In this document: piece by piece, positions 9,108 through 18,328 of the stretch | How the letters are laid out: the number at the start of each line of letters is the position of its first letter | Position numbering within the stretch: position 1 is the first letter of the stretch | Assembly (NCBI GenBank): GCA_005882995.1 | Contig: VBCY01000208.1 | Span: 1-58,025, forward strand | Origin: Betaproteobacteria bacterium | GTDB taxonomy: Bacteria > Pseudomonadota > Gammaproteobacteria > Burkholderiales > Casimicrobiaceae | Direction: 5' to 3' | Length of the DNA stretch: 58,025 bases | Program-made: the position numbers and the translations under genes | Notes under the pieces: generated by a model | Database searches by the model: none | What the model was told of the DNA's origin: nothing | What the model saw: only the letters and a program-made list of their open reading frames with translations

Positions 9108-9157
9108 GCGAGCGGCCGCCCAAGTCGCGGTCACCTTGCATTCGCCGACCATTGCCA

Positions 9158-9622
9158 ATGAACCGCATTGCACCGCTGCTGCCGGAGTCGAACATCGTGC
9201 TCGACGTCGACGCCGAAAACAAGAAGCGGCTGTTCGAGCGAATCGCCCAATTGTTCGAGCAACAGGCGCAGCTTTCGCGAAACGCAGTCCTGGCAAGCCT
9301 TTCTGCGCGCGAGCGCCTTGGATCCACCGGACTTGGCCAGGGCATCGCCATTCCGCACGGCCGCCTCAAGGGCCTCAAGCAGGCGCTGGGCGCGTTCCTG
9401 CGTCCGCACCAGCCGATCCCATTCGATGCACCCGATGGCAAGCCAGTGGTGCAGGTTTTCGCCCTTTTGGTTCCCGAGCAGGCGACCGACGAGCATCTGC
9501 AGCTTCTGTCAGAGCTCGCGGAGATGTTCAGTGAGCGCGGCTTTCGCGAACATATCGCCGCGGCAACCGACGCGGCAAGTGTGCACCGGCTGTTCGAGCG
9601 CTGGGTTCCGGAGCCGCAATGA
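9158..9622 (+). CDS. ptsN: PtsN, nitrogen-regulatory PTS EIIA component
   Basis: EIIA-Ntr protein that receives phosphate from NPr/HPr and regulates potassium and nitrogen metabolism. 154 aa. The phospho-acceptor His lies in GQGIAIPHGRLKGLKQ, with the FALLVPEQATDEHLQLL segment typical of PTS-EIIA type 2. Start ATG 9158 gives the usual MNRIAPLLPESNIVLDV N-terminus. The stop overlaps the hprK start (ATGA), so the kinase and EIIA are co-translated. Confidence 0.94.
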   Translation: MNRIAPLLPESNIVLDVDAENKKRLFERIAQLFEQQAQLSRNAVLASLSARERLGSTGLGQGIAIPHGRLKGLKQALGAFLRPHQPIPFDAPDGKPVVQVFALLVPEQATDEHLQLLSELAEMFSERGFREHIAAATDAASVHRLFERWVPEPQ

Positions 9623-10578
9623 ACGATAGCGGAGCGATCCGGCAAGTCAGCATCGAGCGACTGTTCGCCGACAATCACGAGCGCCTGAACCTCACCTGGC
9701 TCGCCGGGCGTCAGGGCGGCAACCGGGTGCTGGTCGCGGAAGCAGAGCTGAAGCCCAACCTCGGCCAGGTGGGGCACATGAATTTCATCCATCCCTTCCG
9801 CCTGCAACTCATCGGCGCCGCCGAAGCGAGCTACATGCGCGCGCTGCCGGAAGACGCGCTCAGGGCCTCGATCGACCGTCTGTTCACCACCGAGCTCGCG
9901 GCAATCATCGTCGCCAATGGCGAGGACGTCGTCACGCACATGCTCGATGAGTGCAACCGCCACCACATCGCGCTTCTCACATCTCCACAGCCCTCCCCGC
10001 ATGTCGTCGACGTGCTCAGGCTTTACCTGTCGCGAGTCCTGGCGGAGTCGACGACGTTGCACGGAGTCTTTCTTGACGTGCTGGAGATGGGGGTGCTCAT
10101 CACCGGCGCGTCCGCGATCGGCAAAAGCGAGCTCGCGCTGGAGCTCATCTCTCGCGGTAACGGACTGGTCGCCGACGATATCGTCGAGCTCTACCGCATC
10201 TCGCCCGATACGATCGAGGGACGCTGTCCCGCGGTGCTCAAGGACTTTCTCGAGGTGCGCGGCATCGGAGTGCTCAACATCCGCACCATTTTCGGGGAGA
10301 CCGCGGTGCGTCCGCGCAAGCTGCTGAAGCTGATGGTGCATCTCGAAGACCACAGCAACGAGCAGTTTTCAGATCTCGACCGCTTGCAAGTCAGCGCCAC
10401 GTTTCAGGAAATCCTTTCGGTGCCGATCCGCAAGGTGACGATTCCCGTCGCCGCGGGTCGCAATCTCGCGGTGCTGGTCGAGGCGGCGGTGCGCAACTTC
10501 GTGCTCAATCAACGGGGCATCGACAGCACGAAGGAGTTTATCGAGAGGCAGCAGAAGCTCATGGAAGACGGAGGGTAA
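9619..10578 (+). CDS. hprK: HprK, HPr kinase/phosphorylase
   Basis: Bifunctional serine kinase/phosphorylase acting on HPr. 319 aa: an N-terminal regulatory domain, then a P-loop GASAIGKSELALELISRG, the DDIVELY acidic site, the signature LEVRGIGVLNIRTIFGE, and a C-terminal helix. HprK next to ptsN and rapZ is characteristic of Betaproteobacteria. A ptsH/ptsI pair is not in this window, so the substrate must be encoded elsewhere. All catalytic elements look intact. Confidence 0.94.
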   Translation: MNDSGAIRQVSIERLFADNHERLNLTWLAGRQGGNRVLVAEAELKPNLGQVGHMNFIHPFRLQLIGAAEASYMRALPEDALRASIDRLFTTELAAIIVANGEDVVTHMLDECNRHHIALLTSPQPSPHVVDVLRLYLSRVLAESTTLHGVFLDVLEMGVLITGASAIGKSELALELISRGNGLVADDIVELYRISPDTIEGRCPAVLKDFLEVRGIGVLNIRTIFGETAVRPRKLLKLMVHLEDHSNEQFSDLDRLQVSATFQEILSVPIRKVTIPVAAGRNLAVLVEAAVRNFVLNQRGIDSTKEFIERQQKLMEDGG

Positions 10579-10738
10579 GGCCGCAAAGCTACTGCGCTTG
10601 CCGGAACTTTGTCGCGCGCGAGCTCGCAATCCTCATGTACCTGCTTCGTACACTCCGGTTGCTCGCCCGCGGGCTTCGCGTTACGCCCGCGCTCGCGACG
10701 CTTTGCGACTCTTACCGCAAGCGCAGCAATCCTTCCCA
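10579..10738. other. hprK-rapZ spacer with imperfect palindromic repeat-like sequence
   Basis: This 160-base gap holds no gene. It contains CCTCATGTAC ... GTACACTCCGG, an imperfect palindrome around GTAC, then alternating GC-rich stretches (CTCGCCCGCGGGCTTCGCG, GCTCGCGACGCTTTGCGA). I recall similar GTAC-centred intergenic elements from Burkholderiales genomes; no second copy was noticed here. Confidence 0.4.
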
Positions 10739-11599
10739 ATGGACCTCTTGCTGATCGCCGGGGTTTCCGGGTCGGGCAAGAGCGTTGCCATCGCCGCAGT
10801 CGAGGACACCGGCTACTACGGCGTTTCGAATCTTCCAGTGCCGCAGCTTGCCGGCCTGCTTGCGCACCTCAAGACTGCCCGTCAGGAGCACGTTGCAATT
10901 GTGCTCGATGTCAAGACCGAGCCGGGTGTGGCTGGTATCGCTGAGGCGATCGAGGCCGCGCGCGGCGATGGATGGACCGTTCGCTTTCTCTATCTGGACG
11001 CGAAGACGGACACGCTGGTCAAACGCTTCTCCGAGACGCGGCGCCGCCATCCGTTTTCCAACCACCAGCGCACGCTCACCGAAGCGATCGAATTCGAGCG
11101 CGAACGTCTGGCTGACGCGCGTCCGCTGGGCTATTGCTTCGACACGAGCGATCTGTCGGCAGCGGCGCTACGGCGCTGGATCAAGGACTTCATCAGCGTC
11201 GATCCGTCGAAGCTTACACTGCTTTTCCAGTCGTTCGGCTACAAGCACGGCGTGCCGCTCGACGCCGACCTCGTCTTCGATGTGCGCTGCCTTCCCAATC
11301 CTCATTATGAGCCAGAACTCGCCGCCAAGAGCGGTGTCGATCCCGACGTCATCGATTATCTGCAGCGCCAGCCCGAGTCGGAACGAATGTACAGCGACAT
11401 CTATCATTTTGTCGCCAGCTGGCTTCCCGATTACGCGCGTGACAACCGAAACTATCTGACCGTCGCAATCGGCTGTACCGGTGGACGTCACCGCTCGGTC
11501 TATCTGGTCGAGCGTCTTGCCAAGGCCTTTGCCGGCCGCTATCAGGTGCTGACCCGCCACCGTGAATTCGACGACCTGACAGAATCCCGGCTGCCGTAG
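10739..11599 (+). CDS. rapZ: RapZ, RNase adapter / P-loop nucleotide-binding protein
   Basis: In enterobacteria RapZ senses glucosamine-6-phosphate and directs RNase E to the sRNA GlmZ; in betaproteobacteria the target is unproven. 286 aa from ATG 10739. Walker A is [19 protein letters not shown], then DNA/RNA-binding linker residues and the C-terminal [17 protein letters not shown] domain. Upstream in-frame codons from 10598 run through a palindromic spacer and are excluded. It follows hprK as usual and is separated from ubiX by a single base. Confidence 0.92.
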   Translation: MDLLLIAGVSGSGKSVAIAAVEDTGYYGVSNLPVPQLAGLLAHLKTARQEHVAIVLDVKTEPGVAGIAEAIEAARGDGWTVRFLYLDAKTDTLVKRFSETRRRHPFSNHQRTLTEAIEFERERLADARPLGYCFDTSDLSAAALRRWIKDFISVDPSKLTLLFQSFGYKHGVPLDADLVFDVRCLPNPHYEPELAAKSGVDPDVIDYLQRQPESERMYSDIYHFVASWLPDYARDNRNYLTVAIGCTGGRHRSVYLVERLAKAFAGRYQVLTRHREFDDLTESRLP

Positions 11600-11600
11600 A

Positions 11601-12251
11601 ATGAAACGCATGAAGGGACATCGAACCGTCGCGCTTGCGTTCACCGGAGCTTCGGGTCTGCCGTACGGACTGCGACTGCTCGAGTGTCTTATCGCCGCGT
11701 CGGCTCGCGTGTACCTGGTGTATTCGCCCGCTTCGCAAATTGTTGCGCGACAGGAACTCGATCTGACCTTCCCGACACAGCCGGCGGCGGCCGCGGCGTT
11801 CTTCGCGCAGCGCTATTCAGCTAAGCCTGATCAGCTCACGGTGTTCGGGCGAGAAGACTGGTTTTCGCCCGTCGCTTCCGGCTCTAACCCGGCCGACGCG
11901 ATGGCGATCTGCCCGTGCAGCATGGGCACGCTTGGCGCGATTGCCTCCGGTCTCGCCGACAATCTGCTCGAGCGCGCTGCCGACGTGATGCTCAAGGAGC
12001 GGCGTCCTCTGGTGCTGGTGCCACGCGAAACCCCACTCTCCACCATCCATCTCGAGAACATGCTCAAGCTCTCCCGCGCGGGAGCCGTGATTCTTCCGCC
12101 CGCGCCCGGGTTCTACGGACATCCGCAAAGCATCGAAGACCTTGTCGACTTTGTCGTCGCGCGCATCCTCGACCAGCTTGGCGTTGATCATGCGCTCGGC
12201 CCGCGCTGGGGCGCTGGGCGAGAGTCGGCGCCGTCGATCGAGCGCGCCTGA
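11601..12251 (+). CDS. ubiX: UbiX, flavin prenyltransferase
   Basis: Makes prenylated FMN, the cofactor of the UbiD decarboxylase in ubiquinone synthesis. 216 aa. The flavoprotein fold shows [17 protein letters not shown] at the N-terminus, [19 protein letters not shown] in the middle and [20 protein letters not shown] near the prenyl-binding site, all family hallmarks. It begins one base after the rapZ stop, suggesting coupling. The C-terminal 15 residues beyond the domain are Arg/Gly-rich and probably not conserved. Confidence 0.92.
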   Translation: MKRMKGHRTVALAFTGASGLPYGLRLLECLIAASARVYLVYSPASQIVARQELDLTFPTQPAAAAAFFAQRYSAKPDQLTVFGREDWFSPVASGSNPADAMAICPCSMGTLGAIASGLADNLLERAADVMLKERRPLVLVPRETPLSTIHLENMLKLSRAGAVILPPAPGFYGHPQSIEDLVDFVVARILDQLGVDHALGPRWGAGRESAPSIERA

Positions 12252-12254
12252 CTG

Positions 12255-12890
12255 ATGTTTTCCCTTTTGCGCAGCGCCGCAGCGCGTTCGCCGACGACGC
12301 TACCGCTGTTTCCTCTGAAGACGGTGCTTTTCCCGGGAGGAATGCTGCCGCTCAAGGTCTTCGAACAGCGTTACATCGAGATGACCAAGTCCTGCCTCAA
12401 GGACGAAACGCCTTTCGGCGTTTGTTTGCTCAAGGACGGCGAAGAAGTGGCGCGGCCGGGACACGCCGCCAAAGCACCTGAGTTCGCCGTCATCGGAACA
12501 CTGGCGCGCATCACCGCCTGTGACGTTCCGCAACTCGGCATCATGCACCTGAGGACCGAGGGCGGCGCGCGCTTCCAGGTCCAGTCGCATAGCATCGCAG
12601 ACGACGGCCTGGTCGTCGGCCAGGTGAGCGCGATTGCGCCAGAACCCACGGTGGCGTTGCGCGAAGATTATCGCCCGCTCACAGCGCTGCTCGAACTCCT
12701 GATTGCGCGCGTCGGCCGGGAGAACTTCATCGCGGAGCCGGCGCTCGACGACGCTTCGTGGGTGAGCTACCGCCTGGCGGAATTGTTGCCGCTGCCCCTA
12801 CCGATCAAGCAGAGCATGCTCGAAATCAATGACAGCGAAGTTCGTTTGAGCGTCCTCGCACAGTTCCTCAAGCAGCAAGGGTTGATCTAG
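12255..12890 (+). CDS. LON peptidase substrate-binding domain protein
   Basis: 211 aa consisting of the N-terminal (substrate-recognition) domain of Lon protease alone, with no ATPase or protease domain. PLFPLKTVLFPGGMLPLKVF is the diagnostic start of the LAN/LON domain, followed by FGVCLLKDGEEV and a helical C-terminal half ending LSVLAQFLKQQGLI. Such stand-alone proteins are common in proteobacteria and their function is not established. It lies 3 bases after ubiX. Confidence 0.88.
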   Translation: MFSLLRSAAARSPTTLPLFPLKTVLFPGGMLPLKVFEQRYIEMTKSCLKDETPFGVCLLKDGEEVARPGHAAKAPEFAVIGTLARITACDVPQLGIMHLRTEGGARFQVQSHSIADDGLVVGQVSAIAPEPTVALREDYRPLTALLELLIARVGRENFIAEPALDDASWVSYRLAELLPLPLPIKQSMLEINDSEVRLSVLAQFLKQQGLI

Positions 12891-12986
12891 CAGCACTTGA
12901 CGGTTTTCTCAATTAACGACTCGGACACTTAGCCGACGATAGAATTCCAGCACGCTCCCTCGCGCGGTGCTAAGGGAAGCGGCGCG

Positions 12987-12992
12987 TATAAT
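12987..12992 (+). promoter_or_regulatory. Possible -10 box for yebC-ruvCAB
   Basis: TATAAT lies 32 bases before the yebC ATG in the 134-base gap after the LON-domain gene. No clear -35 was found. The gap otherwise shows only a short GC-rich inverted stretch near 12950-12970. Confidence 0.4.
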
Positions 12993-13024
12993 CCTGCTTT
13001 CGATTCCGGTTCGCTCCCTCGCCC

Positions 13025-13753
13025 ATGGCCGGTCACAGCAAGTGGGCCAACATCAAGCACCGCAAAGCCGCCACCGATGCCAAGCGCGGCAAGATCTTCA
13101 CCCGCCTCATTCGCGAGATCACCGTGGCCGCGAAACTCGGCGGTGCAGACGCTTCTAGCAATCCGCGGCTTCGGCTCGCGATCGACAAGGCGGTCGACAA
13201 CAACATGCCGAAAGATACGATCGAGCGCGCGATCAAGCGCGGCGCGGGTGGCCTGGAGAATGCGAGCTACGAACAGGTGCGCTACGAGGGCTACGGCGTC
13301 AATGGCGCGGCTGTCATCGTCGATTGCCTGACCGACAATCGCACGCGGACTGTCGCCGACGTGCGCCATGCGTTTTCGAAGTACGGCGGCAATCTCGGGA
13401 CCGACGGCTCGGTAGCGTTCCTCTTCAAGCATTGCGGACATCTCGTTTTCGCGCCGCGAACCGATGAAGCGAAGCTGATGGACGCAGCCATCGAGGCCGG
13501 CGCCGACGACGTCGTCAGCAACGATGACGGTTCGATCGAAGTCATCACGGCACCGCACGATTTCGTCTCGGTCAAGGACGCGCTCAGCAAAACTGGCTTG
13601 AAATCGGAATTCGCCGAAATCACGATGAAGCCGGCGACAGAGGTGGTGCTCACCGGCGAAAGCGCATTGAGCATGCAGAAGCTACTCGATGCCCTCGAAG
13701 GGATCGACGACGTGCAGGACGTCTATACCAACGCCGTGATCGAAGCAGCGTGA
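13025..13753 (+). CDS. yebC: YebC/PmpR-family regulatory protein
   Basis: 242 aa, full length. [20 protein letters not shown] and [21 protein letters not shown] are the invariant N-terminus; [16 protein letters not shown] and [19 protein letters not shown] follow. Family members act as DNA-binding regulators (PmpR) or, as shown more recently, as translation factors for proline-rich stretches; sequence alone does not decide which. Its stop overlaps the GTG start of ruvC, an arrangement conserved in many proteobacteria. Confidence 0.93.
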   Translation: MAGHSKWANIKHRKAATDAKRGKIFTRLIREITVAAKLGGADASSNPRLRLAIDKAVDNNMPKDTIERAIKRGAGGLENASYEQVRYEGYGVNGAAVIVDCLTDNRTRTVADVRHAFSKYGGNLGTDGSVAFLFKHCGHLVFAPRTDEAKLMDAAIEAGADDVVSNDDGSIEVITAPHDFVSVKDALSKTGLKSEFAEITMKPATEVVLTGESALSMQKLLDALEGIDDVQDVYTNAVIEAA

Positions 13754-14277
13754 TCAGCCGGCGCATTCTGGGCATCGACCCCGGGCTGCGTGTTACCGGA
13801 TTTGGACTGATCATCTCCGAGCGCGGACGTCTCCAATACGTCACCAGCGGTTGCATTCGCAACACCTCGGGCGATCTGCCTCTGCGGCTCGCGACCATCC
13901 TGCGCGATCTCGGCAGCGTCATCCTCGAGCACCGGCCCACTGAAGTGGTGGTCGAGAAAGTGTTCGTCAACGCCAATCCGCAATCAACGCTGCTGTTGGG
14001 CCAGGCGCGCGGCGCGGCGATATCCGCTGCAGTGATTGCCGAGCTTCCCGTCACCGAATACACCGCGCTGCAGGTAAAGCAGGCGATCGTCGGCCATGGC
14101 AAGGCGGCGAAGCAGCAGGTGCAGGAAATGGTTCGCCGGCTGCTCCTGCTGCGCGCGGTACCTTCCTCGGATGCAGCGGACGCCCTCGCTTGCGCCATCT
14201 GTCACGCGCATGGCAGCGAAGGCGTTGGCGCCATCATTGGAAACGGACGCCGGGTGCGACACGGGCGAATCCTGTGA
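13750..14277 (+). CDS. ruvC: RuvC, Holliday junction endonuclease
   Basis: Resolves Holliday junctions with RuvAB. 175 aa. Catalytic acidic residues are visible: Asp in [12 protein letters not shown], Glu in [19 protein letters not shown], and the Asp pair in [16 protein letters not shown]. It starts at GTG 13750 overlapping the yebC stop by four bases. ruvA follows after 48 bases. Confidence 0.95.
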   Translation: MISRRILGIDPGLRVTGFGLIISERGRLQYVTSGCIRNTSGDLPLRLATILRDLGSVILEHRPTEVVVEKVFVNANPQSTLLLGQARGAAISAAVIAELPVTEYTALQVKQAIVGHGKAAKQQVQEMVRRLLLLRAVPSSDAADALACAICHAHGSEGVGAIIGNGRRVRHGRIL

Positions 14278-14325
14278 GCGTCGCGTCCCGTGCGATAATG
14301 CGCCGACTCATTTCAACGTACGCCC

Positions 14326-14907
14326 ATGATCGGCCGCCTCTCCGGCACGCTTGCTGAAAAGAATCCGCCGCAGATACTCCTCGATGTGCACGGCATCGCC
14401 TACGAGGTCAACGTGCCGATGAGCACCTTCTACAATCTCCCCGCTGTGGGGGAGCCCGTTACTCTGTTCACGCATCTCGTCGTGCGCGAAGACGCGCATC
14501 TGCTGTTCGGATTCGGCTCGGAAAGCGAACGGGGCGCATTTCGCCAGCTCATCAAGATTAGCGGCATCGGAGCCCGCACTGCGCTCTCCGTGCTCTCCGG
14601 ACTGTCGGTGGCTGAGCTCGCGCAAGCCGTCGCCTCGCAGGAGTGGGGACGGCTTACGCGTATTCCAGGCATCGGCAAGAAGACGGCGGAGCGGCTCTTG
14701 CTCGAGCTCAAGGACAAGCTCGGCGCCGATGTTACGACAGGAGTCGGCGTGCACCGCCCTCCTCCGGTTAGCGCGGATGTGCTCAATGCCCTGGTCTCGC
14801 TGGGCTACAGCGACAAGGAAGCGACGCATGCCGTCAAGGAGCTGCCCGAAGGTCTCGCCGTCGCCGACGGCATCCGGCATGCCCTGAAGATGCTGGCGAA
14901 GGCATGA
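14326..14907 (+). CDS. ruvA: RuvA, Holliday junction DNA-binding subunit
   Basis: Tetrameric junction-recognition subunit of the RuvAB branch-migration motor. 193 aa: OB-fold start [20 protein letters not shown], the helix-hairpin-helix pair ([18 protein letters not shown] and [19 protein letters not shown]), and the C-terminal RuvB-contact domain [19 protein letters not shown]. Complete and in standard order with ruvC and ruvB. Confidence 0.96.
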   Translation: MIGRLSGTLAEKNPPQILLDVHGIAYEVNVPMSTFYNLPAVGEPVTLFTHLVVREDAHLLFGFGSESERGAFRQLIKISGIGARTALSVLSGLSVAELAQAVASQEWGRLTRIPGIGKKTAERLLLELKDKLGADVTTGVGVHRPPPVSADVLNALVSLGYSDKEATHAVKELPEGLAVADGIRHALKMLAKA

Positions 14908-14917
14908 GCCACTTGCA

Positions 14918-15949
14918 ATGATCGAGACGGATCGATTGATCGTCGCAGCACCGGTGAGTCCGCAGGAGGAAGTCGTCGAGCGGACGCTGCGGCCGCGCGC
15001 CCTCGACGAGTACATCGGCCAGGAAAAGATCCGCGGTCAGTTTTCCATTTTCATCGAGGCAGCGAAGAAGCGGCGAGAGGCGCTCGACCACGTGCTGCTG
15101 TTCGGCCCTCCGGGGCTGGGCAAGACGACCCTGTCGCACATCATCGCCCACGAGTTGGGCGTCAATCTGCGCCAGACATCGGGGCCGGTGCTGGAGCGCG
15201 CGGGCGATCTCGCTGCGCTGCTCACCAATCTCGAGCCCAACGATGTGCTGTTCATCGACGAGATTCATCGGCTCTCGCCGGTCGTCGAGGAAATACTCTA
15301 TCCGGCGCTCGAGGACTTCCAGATCGACATCATGATCGGTGAGGGACCGGCGGCGCGCAGCGTCAAGCTGGATCTGCCGCCGTTCACGCTGGTGGGCGCC
15401 ACGACGCGTGCCGGCATGCTCACCAACCCTCTGCGCGACCGTTTCGGCATTGTCGCCCGACTCGAGTTCTATACTCCGGAAGAGCTCACGCGGATCGTCA
15501 CTCGCTCGGCCAAACTTCTGGAGATTGCCATCGAGTCGGAAGGCTCATTGGAGATCGCCCGGCGCTCTCGCGGAACGCCGCGGATCGCCAACCGGCTGCT
15601 GCGCCGCGTGCGCGACTATGCCGACGTTCGCGCGACCGGAAATGTGACGCGCGAAGTCGCCGATCTGGCCCTGAAGATGCTCGATGTCGATGCCTCTGGC
15701 TTGGACGTTATGGACCGCAAGCTGTTGCGCTGTGTGCTCGATAAGTTCTCCGGCGGTCCCGTCGGCATCGATAATCTATCGGCCGCGATCGGTGAGGAGC
15801 GCGACACGATCGAAGACGTCCTCGAGCCTTTCCTGATCCAGCAGGGCTTTCTCCAGCGCACCAACCGCGGCCGGGTTGCGACCGCGTTGTCGTATCGCCA
15901 TTTCGGGCTCGCGCTTCCAGCGGCGGCCGGCCAGCTTTTCCCCGAATGA
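14918..15949 (+). CDS. ruvB: RuvB, Holliday junction branch-migration ATPase
   Basis: AAA+ motor of branch migration. 343 aa with Walker [20 protein letters not shown], Walker [16 protein letters not shown], sensor 1 [20 protein letters not shown] (the last Arg as arginine finger), and the C-terminal winged helix [17 protein letters not shown]. Its stop overlaps the ybgC ATG at 15946 (ATGA). Confidence 0.97.
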   Translation: MIETDRLIVAAPVSPQEEVVERTLRPRALDEYIGQEKIRGQFSIFIEAAKKRREALDHVLLFGPPGLGKTTLSHIIAHELGVNLRQTSGPVLERAGDLAALLTNLEPNDVLFIDEIHRLSPVVEEILYPALEDFQIDIMIGEGPAARSVKLDLPPFTLVGATTRAGMLTNPLRDRFGIVARLEFYTPEELTRIVTRSAKLLEIAIESEGSLEIARRSRGTPRIANRLLRRVRDYADVRATGNVTREVADLALKMLDVDASGLDVMDRKLLRCVLDKFSGGPVGIDNLSAAIGEERDTIEDVLEPFLIQQGFLQRTNRGRVATALSYRHFGLALPAAAGQLFPE

Positions 15950-16380
15950 AGGCGGCAATTCGCGAACTCTTTCGCTGGTCGGTTCGCGTTTATTACGAAG
16001 ACACCGATGCTGGCGGCGTCGTCTATTACGCCAATTACCTGAAGTTTCTCGAGCGAGCGCGGACCGAGTGGCTCGACTCGCTGGGGTTTTCGCCGATCAC
16101 GCTCGAGCGTGACCATAACGCAGTGTTCGTCGTCCATCGTCTGGAGATCGAATACCGGCGCCCGGCGCGACTCGGTGATCTTCTCGACGTGACGCTGTCA
16201 CTCGCCGAGCGGGGTCGATGTCGGCTGGTCGCGTTGCAGGATGCGACGCTGGGCAAGACGCTGCTGGTCACGGCCCGCGTGACGCTGGCCTGTATCGATC
16301 GGCGCAACTGGCGGCCCCTGCGGCTCCCGCCCCTCCTCGCCGCCACACTCAACGCCCCTGCCATCGAGGAGATTGCTTGA
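15946..16380 (+). CDS. ybgC: YbgC, tol-pal-associated acyl-CoA thioesterase
   Basis: Hot-dog-fold thioesterase at the head of the tol-pal cluster. 144 aa. The catalytic Asp lies in [19 protein letters not shown], followed by [13 protein letters not shown]. Start and stop overlap ruvB and tolQ respectively, so ruvB-ybgC-tolQ are translationally coupled. The cellular substrate is not settled; E. coli YbgC acts on acyl-CoA and binds acyl carrier protein. Confidence 0.94.
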   Translation: MKAAIRELFRWSVRVYYEDTDAGGVVYYANYLKFLERARTEWLDSLGFSPITLERDHNAVFVVHRLEIEYRRPARLGDLLDVTLSLAERGRCRLVALQDATLGKTLLVTARVTLACIDRRNWRPLRLPPLLAATLNAPAIEEIA

Positions 16381-16998
16381 ACCTGCACCCCGATCTTTCC
16401 TTTGTCGCCCTGGTCGTCCACGCAAGCTTTGTGGTGCAGGCCATTCTCGCGCTGCTCCTGGTGCTCTCGCTATGGTCGTGGTGGCAGATCTTTCTCAAAA
16501 TGTTCGCGCTGCGCACCGCAGCATCGTCCACCAATGTTTTCGAGGACGAATTCTGGAAAGGTGGCGATCTCACGGCGCTCTACCAGCGCGCGAGTCAGGC
16601 GCGCGACGGCGGCGGCATGGACCGTATTTTTTCTGCCGGCTTCCGAGAGTACTCCAAGCACCGCAAGCAGGGGTCATCGTCCGCGGCAACGATGGACAGC
16701 GCCCGTCGCGCGATGCGCGCCTCCTACCAGCGCGAAATCGATCTGCTCCCTACATCGGGCTGTTTGGAACGGTCTGGGGAATCATGAATTCGTTTCGCGG
16801 TCTGTCGAACGTCAGCCAAGCCACTCTGGCCCAGGTTGCGCCTGGAATTGCAGAAGCTCTGATCGCCACCGCAATTGGCCTGTTCGCCGCGATTCCGGCC
16901 GTCGTCGCGTACAACCGCTACACCCACGACGTTGACCGCCTCGCGACCCGCTTCGAGACATTCATCGAAGAGTTCTCGAACATCCTGCAGCGCCAGGG

Positions 16999-17002
<4 letters not shown>
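16377..17002 (+). pseudogene. tolQ: tolQ, proton-channel subunit, disrupted by an internal deletion of about 40 bases
   Basis: TolQ forms the inner-membrane proton channel with TolR that energises TolA. A TTG start at 16377 overlaps the ybgC stop and follows GAGGAG. The first frame runs through helix 1 ([19 protein letters not shown]) to YQREIDLL, then breaks near 16748. The frame resumes at [19 protein letters not shown] and runs through helices 2-3 to a stop at 17000-17002. TolQ proteins have about 14-16 residues here (the ...FLATVGSVSP stretch leading into helix 2); they are missing and the remaining frame is shifted. Summed coding is about 208 codons against a usual 225. Everything else is conserved, so it is either a misassembly or a real lesion in an outer-membrane integrity gene. 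Confidence 0.85.
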
Positions 17003-17412
<410 letters not shown>

Positions 17413-17454
17413 GGAACAAGTCTCCCATGAGTCGCGTTCCAGAGCTTCCTTGAC

Positions 17455-18318
17455 ATGCCTGAGCAGCGCATGCCGCGGAAGCCGTCGCGTCGATGGCCTG
17501 CCGCCATTCTCGCTGCGGTGGTCAATCTCGCGTTCATTGTGTTTCTGATTTTCAGCGTGACGTGGCAAAACCGCAAGCCCGAGCCGGTGAGCGTCGAGCT
17601 CTATGCGCCGCCGGCAACTGCCAAGGTTGAAACCACTCCGCAAGCGCAGCCACAACCGGAACCGCCACGGCCTCAACCGGAGCCGCCGGCCCCGAAGCCC
17701 GAACCACCGAAGCCTCCTCCTGAGCCGAAGCCGCCGCCGGAGCCGCCCAAGCCGGCACCGAAAGCCGAGCCTCCCGCACCGACGCGCGCAGAAATCGCGG
17801 TGAAGGCAAAGCAGGAACAGCTCGAGCGTGAACAAAGGGAAAAGGAACGCAGGGAAGCCGAAAAACGCGAAGTGGAAAAGCGCGAAGCGCAGAAACGCGA
17901 AGCGGAAAAGCGCGAAGCCGAAAAGAAGAAGCAGGAGGAAAAGCGCGTGGCCGAGGTGCGTGAAAGACAGGCTCGGGAGGAATCTGCACTCAAAGCCCAA
18001 GCCGAGCGGGCCGCTACACAGATCGCCTCGGCGGCGCAGGCGAGAGCGATCGACGATTACATTCGACGCATCCAGGCCAAGATCAAGGGCAACGTGGTCT
18101 TGCCTCCGGACATCGTCGGCAACCCGGAGGCGATCTTCGAGGTGGTGCAATTGCCCACCGGAGAGATCATCGATGTGCAGCTCAGAAAATCGAGTGGAGT
18201 GCGCGCCTACGATGAGGCGGTACAGCGGGCAATCATCAAGGCATCACCGCTGCCTCGGCCGGACTCTGCGGATTTATTTCGGCGTGACCTCACGCTCAAG
18301 TTCCGGCCGCTGGACTGA
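17455..18318 (+). CDS. tolA: TolA, envelope-spanning Tol protein
   Basis: Links the TolQR motor to Pal/TolB. 287 aa: a basic N-terminus and one membrane helix (WPAAILAAVVNLAFIVFLIF), a Pro/Glu/Lys-rich stretch (about residues 55-115), a long Lys/Arg/Glu helical region with repeated KREAEKREA units (120-185), and a C-terminal TonB-like domain (YIRRIQAKIKGNVVLPPDI onward). tolB, pal and cpoB, which normally follow, are absent: the next gene is convergent and begins 10 bases past the tolA stop. Confidence 0.92.
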   Translation: MPEQRMPRKPSRRWPAAILAAVVNLAFIVFLIFSVTWQNRKPEPVSVELYAPPATAKVETTPQAQPQPEPPRPQPEPPAPKPEPPKPPPEPKPPPEPPKPAPKAEPPAPTRAEIAVKAKQEQLEREQREKERREAEKREVEKREAQKREAEKREAEKKKQEEKRVAEVRERQAREESALKAQAERAATQIASAAQARAIDDYIRRIQAKIKGNVVLPPDIVGNPEAIFEVVQLPTGEIIDVQLRKSSGVRAYDEAVQRAIIKASPLPRPDSADLFRRDLTLKFRPLD

Positions 18319-18328
18319 CGACGCCAAG

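Noticed and set aside
9061-10353. 430-codon frame on the minus strand opposite ptsN and hprK
   Set aside because: Antisense to conserved genes; low-complexity composition.
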